Source: Bathymodiolus brooksi | Taxonomy: Eukaryota; Mollusca; Bivalvia; Mytilida; Modiolidae | Assembly: GCA_963680875.1 (NCBI GenBank) | Contig: OY804583.1 | Location: 35,329,331-35,393,330, forward strand | Direction: 5' to 3' | DNA: 64,000 nucleotides | In this document: positions 40,829 to 52,800 of the stretch, piece after piece | Layout of the letters: the number at the start of each line of letters is the position of its first letter | Numbering within the stretch: position 1 is the stretch's first letter | Program-made: the position numbers and the translations under genes | The notes under the pieces: generated by a model | Database searches by the model: none | Told to the model about the DNA's origin: nothing | The model's input: only the letters and a program-made list of their open reading frames with translations

Positions 40829-43800
40829 AAGGCATTTTTATAGCGCATTATATAACAATACAATTACTCTAAGCGCTTTACATGTTTAAAATATACACAA
40901 ATGTACATAAATAAGAAAAATAAGTGAAATAAGAACAATACATTTAAAAGCATGCTCAATTTAATCAAATACCGGTATAAAAACTTTAAGACTCAAAAAG
41001 CTTAACCAAATTGAATTAAAAAGAAGAAAATTGCGTATTTTAAGAGAATTAGGGAAAACATATCTAAAAATATTAATTAAAGTAAAGGCATAAAAATGGA
41101 CAAGAAATTGAATAATAAATAAACTTAGCTATCGAAATCAGTGAATGTAACTAAAAATTAATAAAAATATATTACGCAAAGACAATGAATCACAGTAAGA
41201 ATTAAAAAATAATACTCAACTGTACAAAAAGACAACAAATTAAAATCAAAAGTATAAAACAATCTTGTAGCAGAACAGCACCAGTTAAAACAGTCAATCA
41301 CAGATCTAAAAATACACTCATTTCACAAAAGCGTTTTTTGGCATTTCAATTAATGCAGCACTTTGAGATCGCAAGGATCGCGCCGTTTTTTAAAAATGTA
41401 TGAGTTCCCCAAGATAAGAAGGAGCTAGTCCATGCAAGGCTTTGAATGCGTAAAGCAACAGTTTATACTGGCATCGGAATTTAAATGGTATCCAGTGAAG
41501 AGCCACAAGTGTGGGAGTTATATGTTCATATTTCATTTTGCGAGTTACTAGCCTGGCAGCAGTGTTCTGAACACGCTGAAGTTTGGATACAATTGAGGCG
41601 TTCACACCATACATTAATGCATTACCATAATCCATTCGGGACGTTACAAGAGAGCATACTAAAGTTTTGCAAGCGTCCACCGTTATATAGGATCGAATCC
41701 TTCCTATGTTCCGAATCTGATGAAAACAGGATTTGGTAATAGCAAGAGGCATGTTGCTCCATACTGAGGGTTTGGTCGAAAAAACTCCTAGATTTCGAAC
41801 ACAGGACGATTCATTAAGAATAGCTCCATCGAAATTAAATTGTAACTTAGTAAGACTTTTGACTTTGTGCTTTGGAGCGAAAACGATCAATTCGGTCTTA
41901 TCTTGGTTCAACTTTAACATATTCGTACACATCCAAGATTTAATATCAGATAAACAAGCCTCCAGACGATCGGAAATGTCATCCCAGTTATCTAATGGTT
42001 TGATGACTTGGTAAATTTGAGTATCGTCTGCATAGCAGTGGTATGCCATACCATGTTTTTTTATAGATGTTACCAACAGGTTTGGAAAAATATAATTAAT
42101 ATCACAAAATAATGTTTAAAAATATACCTGTCTAAACCGAACCCTGAAGTTTGTTAGTGACCTACAGTAGGTCGGGGGTTTTCTCTGGGTACTATTTATT
42201 CCTCCACTAATAAAACTGACCGCCATGATATAACTGTAATGTTGTTTAAAGTGACATTAAACCCCATAACCCTAACTCTAACCGAACCCTGAATAAACTA
42301 AAATCCTGTTAATTTAACCATTATAAGCCGAACACCTTTCTATTACGAACATAGAAAGGTGGTCTTAATCAGGTCAGGTTTAGACAGATTTCACTGTATA
42401 TGCCTTTGAGGGACCATTGTGGTCGTGATCATATGGTAGTTGGGTTTGATACGATTTCATTGGATAACATGTTTTTCTGGTCGGTAGATAAACAGAGACA
42501 GCCAGGGTATAGTTGAAATACCCTTGGAAGTGGTGCTAAATATCAATACATCAAACAACAACAATGTATGAAGTCTTAACAAAAAACAGCTGTTTACCTA
42601 TATCAATTAAACTGATTGCAACGAAATAACTGAAATATTGTTGAAAGAGGCGTTAAGCACTATAAACCTAAAGAAACGTAAACCTAGAGTCCAATTAACA
42701 CAATTGTGTGCCTGTGTCAAGTCAAGCCCTGGATATCTAACGTCATGTTCTGTTTATGTTCAATGGATTGAGGTATGATGTGATTATTCGTTTTATTGAT
42801 ATTGGTGGAATTGTTGACTATCACTGTTATGAATTTCTTTTCATAAATTTGTCTTGTTAATCAACGAGTTTAATTTGCCTACCTATAAATTGGCACTGTG
42901 AACCTGCCCATCCTGATTTGCATGAACACACATACGTATCAATCTGGTTGGTACATGAACCACCATTTAAACACGGAAAACTTCCACAAGGGTCGGTACC
43001 TGGATGAAAAATTACTACATTGTACAATGCATTACTGTATACCTTTAGACTTTAAATATTTAACTGTGCGAGTCCATCATTGTGACAGAATTTAACCTAG
43101 AATCTACCTTATTTCATTCTATACATCCTGATGTCCTATTACAAACCATCGTAACTTTTGCATTATTGCAATCTAATTAAAATTAGTTGTTTGTTGTATA
43201 TTTTCTCAATAAAAACGTAGATATCAAATCGTAAACTTTGCTTCATTGGCGATACACTAATATAACACTTAACAACATATCGATTTGGGTCATGTCAGGT
43301 GACCTTCCATTCATTTTTAACCCTACAATTACATTGTATATCCCAGAAAATATATTAATATCGATCAATAAGGCAACATGTCTTGGCATGTACTCGAATG
43401 TGATACCAAAGGTTTGAGTAAGCTCATTGTTGATTGGTCACTTGAAAATATTAACCCTGCCATGACCCCATGTTTGAGTATCGCCAAAGAAAAACATTAA
43501 AATAAGATACAACAAACATCTAATTGTAATTAGATTGATACTGTGGACACCAAATCTTCTAACCAACCCTTCCGGAGCACCTGAGTACACCCCCAGTTTT
43601 TAGTGGGGTTCCTGTTACTCGATCTTTAGTTTTATATGTATGTTTTGTAGATCGTTGTTTGTCCTTTTTTACTTTTTCTCTTAGCCATTGTGTTGTCTGT
43701 TCTTCTTCGATATACGGATTCTGATTGCCCCTTTGGTATCTTCCAACTGTTGTTCTAACCACAGTCGATCATCTTAATACTTTTTCTTATTGATTTTGGT

Positions 43801-46800
43801 ATGAATTTTTCTTTTTTTTTCTTTATTTATTTCATTGAGGTTTTATTGAATGTTTCAGTGTTTTATGGTACTTTTCATACAGTATAATTTTATTAGATAT
43901 ATTTATATGGTTAACATGTCAAATTGTTTAATGTTTTAGATTGTAAAGCACTTAGAGTAATTTTTAATTGGATAATGCGCTATATAAATACTGTAAATAA
44001 TAATAATAATAATACTATAATGGTTTGTTGTTAGTACAAAAAATGTAGCGACATAATAAATGTAAATAACTCAATTTCAATAATTCGATTTACAAGTATT
44101 GATGAGACTGTATACCGGGAGATAAATGGTCGGTAAGTAGTAGAGCCTATGAGTTCGACTCCAACTTGTGGCAAATTGTACTCTATGACACATTATCTGT
44201 TACATGTGAACGATTGGTGGTTAACACTGAGTATTCCGGCTTCCTCCATCAATAAACTGCTCATCGCAATATAACTGAACTATTGCTAAAAAAAATTATT
44301 GTCAACTATTACTATTCTATTAATCTTGTTTTGTATTCTGATAAAAATAGTCTACGTACAATGACCTTTCTGTAGACGAATCAAGTCTAGTCCGATATCT
44401 CCTTTACTGTCTGGTCCAATAGTCCCTTCAAACGAAATCTGCAAAAAATATAGTTAACATTTGTAAATAAATATTGGTTCTTACTTGTTTTTTATCGTTT
44501 GTTTATATATGTATTGATTGTGGAGATACAGGTATCAAGAGGTGAAGGTTGGGAGTCCATTAAACGGTAAAACACTGATACATTTCTCCAATCCAGTGTT
44601 CAGTAAGAAATTGAGATGTGATTGTGGAGATACCGGTATCAAGAGGTGAAGGTTGGGAGTCCATTAAACGGTAAAACACTGATACATTTCTCCAATCCAG
44701 TGTTCAGTAAGAAATTGAGATGTGATTGTGGAGATACAGGTATCAAGAGGTGAAGGTTGGGAGTCCATTAAACGGTAAAACACTGATACATTTCTCCAAT
44801 CCAGTGTTCAGTAAGAAATTGAGATGTGATTGTGGAGATACCGGTATCAAGAGGTGAAGGTTGGGAGTCCATTAAACGGTAAAACACTGATACATTTCTC
44901 CAATCCAGTGTTCAGTAAGAAATTGAGATGTGATTGTGGAGATACCGGTATCAAGAGGTGAAGGTTGGGAGTCCATTAAACGGTAAAACACTGATACATT
45001 TCTCCAATCCAGTGTTCAGTAAGAAATTGAGATGTGATTGTGGAGATACAGGTATCAAGAGGTGAAGGTTGGGAGTCCATTAAACGGTAAAACACTGATA
45101 CATTTCTCCAATCCAGTGTTCAGTAAGAAATTGAGATGTGATTGTGGAGATACCGGTATCAAGAGGTGAAGGTTGGGAGTCCATTAAACGGTAAAACACT
45201 GATACATTTCTCCAATCCAGTGTTCAGTAAGAAATTGAGGTGTGATTGTGGAGATACAAGTATCAAGAGGTGAAGGTTGGGAGTCCATTAAACGGTAAAA
45301 CACTGATACATTTCTCCAATCCAGTGTTCAGTAAGAAATTGAGATGTGATTGTGGAGATACAGGTATCAAGAGGTGAAGGTTGGGAGTCCATTAAACGGT
45401 AAAACACTGATACATTTCTCCAATCCAGTGTTCAGTAAGAAATTGAGGTGTGATTGTGGAGATACAAGTATCAAGAGGTGAAGGTTGGGAGTCCATTAAA
45501 CGGTAAAACACTGATACATTTCTCCAATCCAGTGTTCAGTAAGAAATTGAGATGTGATTGTGGAGATACAGGTATCAAGAGGTGAAGGCTGGGAGTCCAT
45601 TAAACGGTAAAACACTGATACATTTCTCCAATCCAGTGTTCAGTAAGAAATTGAGGTGTGATTGTGGAGATACAGGTATCAAGAGGTGAAGGTTGGGAGT
45701 CCATTAAACGGTATAACCCAGATACATTTCTCCAATCCAGTGTTCAGTAAGAAATTGAGGTGTGATTGTTGAGATACAGGTATCAAGAGATGAAGGTTGG
45801 GATTCCATTAAACGGTATAGCCTCAATACATTTCTCCAAGCCAGTGTTCAGTAAGAAGTTGAGATGTGATTGTGGAGATACAGGTATCAGGAGATGAAGG
45901 TTGGGATTCCATTAAACTGGATAACCTCAATACATTTCTCCAAGCCAGTGTTCAGTAAGAAGTTGAGATGTGATTGTGGAGATACAGGTATCAGGAGATG
46001 AAGGTTGGGATTCCATTAAACTGGATAACCTCAATACATTTCTCCAAGCCAGTGTTCAGTAAGAAGTTGAGATGTGATTGCTCGTTTTGTTGATATTGGT
46101 GGAATTGTTGATCATCACTGGTTAAACTTTCTTTTCATAAAGAGGAGGAAATATATTTGAAATTCGAAAGAAAGAATTAAAAAAAATGTCAGCATGTAAA
46201 AACGATGAAAATAAATATGATCCAAGTTTTATGGTCATTCAAGGAATATATTTTGTTTGCCGTAGGCACAAATTTTTTTTTCTATTTCATGACATATTAC
46301 TGGATTTTTAACAACAGGAGCCACTAGTGGAGCAGGAATTGTGTGCCTTTCCAGAACACCTGAGCTCATCACAAGTGCTAAAGGTTTTCAGGACTTCTGG
46401 TATGTGTATATTAGACTAGATATTACAGATCAATGTTGAATTATGACTACATGGCCAACACAACTGAATTGATATTGCTCCCTGTTGTCCTATGGTTTAA
46501 TGACATCTAACTAAGGTCAGGGGTTTCACCGTTTAATTGAGCATACAAACAACACAATACATACATATAGATATTAGCTATTGAAATTTGTCTAGCTTAT
46601 AAGTTACGTTACTCTGAATCAACTCATTTTACTCACTATTGTATCTGAGTATTGAGGAATTTGAACAATACTCGTATGCCATTGTTCTCCTTGGTTTCCG
46701 GAAAAGATTTCAACTTGACTGGGTGTAGCAGACCGTTCGCCGGCGTACACTATCAAATCCCCTGGGTTACTATACATATGGTAGGAATACTTCAAGCAGA

Positions 46801-49800
46801 AATCCGAGTCTAATAACAAGAAAAAATAACCTATATTATTAACATGAATATGTAAAGCTCCAACAATCAATTTTGCTAAGGGGCCATCATGGCTATGCTC
46901 GTATGGTAGTAAGGTTTACAACTACCTATGCAACAATCAGTACCTATGACCACTAACATTATGAGTTGGAATCCCGCTAAATGCGAGGTGTACTTGATAC
47001 AACATTACGCGATAAAGTTTGTTTGTGACTTGTGGTAGGTCAGTGGCTTTCTCCGGTTTCCTCCATCTATTAAACTAAACATTATAGCTGAATTAGTATG
47101 ACAGTGGCATTACCCTATCCCCTAAATTTTGATATGGAATATAATTTTGGGTGTTTAACACACAGTTTTTCATAAGTGTTAAATGGTGCATGGCGGACAT
47201 ATTAATGAAAAATCTAATCTACATACTGTTAGGAAAACAAACAGAGTAAACAATCACTAAAAACAAGTTCCTAAATAACATTAAAAAGATCCTTAGAAAT
47301 TCTCTGTGGTATAGAAATGGAGAGAGCCCATCTGATAGTGGGATACGCTTGATATACATAACGACCTCAATACTTAACCACAAATGTTGAATCATGAATG
47401 ACATTTAAAAAAACCTGACGGATTCTCAGTTGTATAGAATTAGTACACTTGATATACATGACGACCTAAATTACTTGACATTAAATAACAAGCAATCAAT
47501 CAAAATCTAGACAAGACATCTTACTAATTTTTCTTTTTATTCTAGTTCTAAATATTTCCTTTTAGAGTGACACTGATATCTGCACATGGTTTATATTGTG
47601 AAAACTGTCTAAACAGAACTCCCAACTTTTGTGTTCGGAATAGACAGGTGTTCGGTTTATACAGGTTGACTTAATAGCGATTTCGCACCTTGTGACTTTA
47701 TTTAAAGTTTGGTTTATACTGGATTATGTGTTACGCTTAGGGTTAAGTTTAGACTGGTTTCACTGTAGACAATTTACACAACTTCAGTTTGCATGGAAAT
47801 TGTAATGGAATGTTAATTAATTTTGTCTATTTCTAAGCCAACCTCAATCCAAATTATACATTATAAATCACATTAGTATGTTTGCTTTTTTTATGTTTGC
47901 ATTGACAAGGCTTAATAGGTACATTATGTCATAATAGAAATGTACAGTTTCAAAATAATACAAATATTAATTAAACTAAGGTATATTCCCTCAGTCATAT
48001 GTAACCATAGCATTTGTGGTTATCTTGTGTATACCCATTAGTTTTCTTGATCTCAAAGACTCTCCAATTATTCGACTTTTCAATTGTTTTACTTTAAGTG
48101 TATATGATACATGTCATTCCAGAAACATGTTTATTGTATCACAATTTCTATGGTACAATATGTATACCTACTTAGCTAAACTAGAGGCTCAGTGGACTGA
48201 GCATGTGTCGCTATCCTTTCATTTTGTTTTTAGGAAACTTTATACAGAACCTTCCATGGCTGCTTCCTACCACGTTTGAGTTCATTTGGCCTAGCTGTTT
48301 CAGAGAAGAAGATTTTTTTTAGAGATCGACCAATCAGAAATAAGAATTGCCTGTGTCGGCCATGTTTGTTAACAGATCGGGACGAAATGAGCAGTCAATA
48401 TAGAGGACTTTCCATAAATGTGCCATACCAAGTTTCAGTTCCTTTGGCTAAGGGCTGTCAGAGGTGAAGATTAAAAGGTGAAAAGTTAACGGATGACAGA
48501 CGACGGACGATGGACGCCAAGTGATGGCAAAAAGGTAATGTGAGCTAAAAAAGGAAACTATTCATAGGACAGTTACCTGCAAGTTTGAATTGTGACGTGT
48601 CAAATATTGCATTATCCTCTGGCTGACGTGGTAACGATGCTTCAGTATATATATAATACATTCCGTTAAAGGCCTTGTTGGGTCCTGTGCTGCCACTTGG
48701 TGTCTTACCCTGTCGATTAAACAGATACGAACTCAATTCTTAAGCTTTCGTGGAAAACTTTATATAAATGTTATTGGCTTGTTTAGAAAACAACAATTAA
48801 TTTACTTAAACTCTCAATCAGTTTGTTTTTTGAATATCAATCATACTTTGAACGGCATCAATTCAACAAATAATCCCTTAAATGCGGGACGTAAAAAATA
48901 TGATCTCCTTTTTCATACTTTTGTAAGAGTTGCCTTACTTGGTAGTTATTTTATATAGTTTAAGTGGGGATTTTATGTAATTGTTTATAAGAAAAGAATA
49001 ACTTTTTGTGCAAAGGAAATAAAATCTATTCGAGATAACTTGAAAATATATTAAAATTCTAAGCATAAGGAAATTCAGAGCAGAAATAACATCAAAAACA
49101 TTAAACTGTCAAAAATGTCCGTAGAGATTATATAAAAATACCGTCAAAAAGGGAGAAAACTCTTACAGAATGTAAACCAAACATATAAGGAAGATAACTC
49201 TAACAGAATGTAAATTAAACATATAAGAAAGATAACTCTTACAAAAAGTAAATTAAACATATAGCGAGATAACTCTAACAGAATGTAAACTAAGAATATA
49301 AGGAAGACAACTCTAACAGAATGTAAATTAAACATTTATGGGAAACAACTCTTGCATAATGTAGATTAAACATATAAGGCAGATAACTCTTACAAAATGT
49401 AAATCAAATATATAAGGGAGATAACTCTAACAGAACGTAAAACAAACTTATAAGGGAGATAACTCTAATATATTGTAAATTAAACATATAAGGAAGACAA
49501 CTATAACAGAATGCAAATTAAATATATAAGGGAGACAACTCTTACAGAATGTAAATTAAACATATAAGGGAGATAACTCTAACAAAATGTAAATTAAACA
49601 TATAGCGAGATAACTCTTACAGAATGTAAATTAAAAATATAAGGGAGACAACTCTTACAGAATGTAAATTAAACATTCATGGGAGTCAACTCTTGCAGAA
49701 TGTATATTAAACATAAAAGGGAAATAACTTTAATATAATGTAAATTAAACATATAAGGGAGAAAACTCCAATAGAATGCAAAATAAACATACAAGGGAAA

Positions 49801-52800
49801 TAACTCTAACAGAATGGAAACTAAACAAAAACTGAACAGAATAAAACACGAAGTTCTGCTCATGTCGAGTTTAACAGTGTGAGGTTTGGATGTTTTACAT
49901 CTCCCCACAACTCACTCTTCCGAAGCCACATAAATGCTAGAGTGGAGAATGTTTGCCTCCATGTATGTAAAGGGATTACTGGCAGTAGCTCTGAATGCGA
50001 AATCATTTTTGGAAGTAGTCATAAATTGCCCAAAAAAGTTACTGCCCCATAAATTATCTGCCTTTCTACTTGTAACACACACCTGTATATAGTGCAATGT
50101 TATCTTACCTATATGAGTTACTGTTACTAATAAAAACATAGATATTAAATTTAGTGCACACGACACGTTTCTGGAATAACCTTCATCAGACCTGTATGCT
50201 CAAAATCGAAAGATTGGAACGCCAAATTTGGGAACAATAAAACCAAAGGGCATAAACAGAATAGCTAATATATGCGAAGGTCACATATGCCTGAGGGAGG
50301 AGAACCTTAGTTTTATCATCAATATAGCTGAAATACTGATCACTCAAAATAAAAAATCAACCAATCATGTTTTCCCAGAACAAACGTATTGTGTGGAAAT
50401 TGTGTCTGTAGTATCTTTGTCATAAAGTGGTCACAATTTCAAGATCATTTACAAGTGAGAATTTAAACAATAGCATGTCAATTCTACTACATCTTATAGT
50501 GAAGCAATGGTCCTATATCTAAGGAAAAAAGTCCATTGGAATATTGTCACAGGAATGTGATTCTTATAAATGAAGTTTTGCAATAAAAAAAAATACAAAT
50601 ACATGTATGCTAGCCCTTAACTTAGAAATATAAATTCAACATTCTGGTTTTAATACTGTAGAAAGATGTGGGTAGATCTATTTTCTTGAACCTAATAGCA
50701 TTGACATTGTGTGTGAGAAATAAAAAGCATAAATAAATAACATTACTTACGGTGTAAACGGTCCAATTGAAGATATCTTCCATTGCATTGTGGAAAACAC
50801 ACTCATTTTCGCCAGCCTCAAAATCACAAGTAAATGTCACACCGCTTGTTCGGTCTGAAACAGATGAATATGGCAAATAAAGAGAGAGGGATTTAGAATA
50901 ATGCTTTAAAATATTAATTTAACATTAGATATTGTAAGAAGAGTTTGAAGATACCAAAGGGGTAATCAGAATCCGTATATCGAAGAAGAACAGAAAACAA
51001 AATCGTCAAAAGTACCAAAGGACAAACAACGATCTACAAAACATACATATAAAACTAAAGATCTAGTAACATGAACCTCACTAAAAACCAGGGGTGAACT
51101 CAGGTGCTCTGGAAGGGTAAGCAGTTCCTGCTCCACTATGACGCCCGTCGTGTTTATCTTGTTACAAACCTGGTGATAAATCATGAATGAGGAAAAGACA
51201 GGGAAGGGTTTACGACAAATGGAACATATCCGTGGTCATTTGTGACACAGATATTCCATAACGGTCAACTAAGTCATGGTGGCGACCGTAAAAGTTTCGA
51301 AGTGATGACTTGTGTAAGCTTGTCTGTGATTGGTCATTTGAACTTATTACCTATGATACAACCTTATACCATTCATAAGAAAATTCAACAAACAGCCAAT
51401 ACTCATTAAATTTCCATTAGAATTTGAATTTTGGTGTTTAACGCCACATTCAGCAATATTTCAGCTATATCATGGCGACCATTTTTAATGGTGGAGGAAG
51501 CCGGAGTACCCGGAGAAAACCACCGACCCTGGACAAGCAACTGGTAAACATTATCACTTGCGGCTGCGAGTCGAGTGCACCCTTTTTTGTAATTTACAAA
51601 GCTGGGTGCGAACCCACGCCGTATTGGTGATAGGCTTGTATGAGTTGTTAGATCCACCGACCTAACTCATTGAGCCACCCGAGCCCTATTTCCAGGGTCA
51701 TTACGGTTTTCACAGTTTTCCGGTTGTTGACTGATTTTGTCTGTTTATATACTTATGAGTTTTGACTTTCCCTTTGTAAGATTGTACAGAGTTCGGTAAT
51801 TTTGTTATTACCCTTAATTAATTATCCATTAGATATATACAACACCATGAATGAATATATTTTCAGTTATTTTGTCAGCTATTAAGCTTAGCTGAATCTC
51901 CTTCTGACATCTTATTTGTTTGTATCCTTATGTTATGTTTCCTCAACACCGAATAATCCCCGAGAGATCTGTGCAAACAAATACTGTTCTAGCTAAAAGG
52001 TACAACTTCCTCCATAAGTGGAGTCCTCTAGTTGTGTGGAATGAATAAAATAAAAACCTCACATTGATGACAGGCTACATATATGCAGGTGTGGATTCAG
52101 ACAGGGACACACCCATCTGCCTCCCTTTAAAAACTCGGCCGGTGATCATTTGTTGTTAAATTTTACGATACTTCTAGGCTACAAAGTGTGTTTCCCTTCT
52201 AACATTTGCGCCTACATATGAGGGCCTCATGTTTGGAGAATGTTGCAGGTAGCAAACAACTAGCAGTAGATCATTATAAACATGTGCTATCAATAACCCC
52301 AATACTCCCAAAATGCATCACAACAAGGTATGATTCTTCTTATCTAAACTCCAACCATGTCCATGAAGTATGCACCATTTTTCCATATTACTTTGTTCGC
52401 TTGTTGATTCTCTGTTATGCACATTTAACAAAATCTAGTAAATACTTTTTTCAGAAATAAGGATCTAATGGTTTTGACAATAAATGTAAACAAATGCAAT
52501 GAGTAGGTTGTGAAACTCAGAATAATACTTTATTAAACGGTGACAGCCATTAAATATAATATGGTAATAGGTGTTACCTAACTTGGGACGAAGTCCAATC
52601 AAAAAAATTAAACAATATTAACTCAGATATATGTACTCGACGTCTCAATTTCATAGAACATATTATTTCGGACAGGAGGAGGAAGAAATGAAACTCTGTT
52701 TAATGATATTGTCAGTCCATTGTATATGTTTAATGGGCTAGAACACACTGCGATTTTGAGTCATTTTTTAACATTCATAACCGGAAGTAGTTCCAGATTA

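Noticed and set aside
41485..42014. Plus-strand open frames of 84 and 93 codons
   Set aside because: They are antisense to the LINE reverse transcriptase, whose YADD and downstream motifs are on the minus strand.
44366..44438. Shorter 73-nt version of MAM2 exon 4 using donor GTCATT (likewise GTTTAT at 35480)
   Set aside because: It would delete the fourth MAM cysteine and give 73 instead of 79 nt. The GTACGT donors six bases on keep the cysteine and match MAM1 exon 4 in length and phase.
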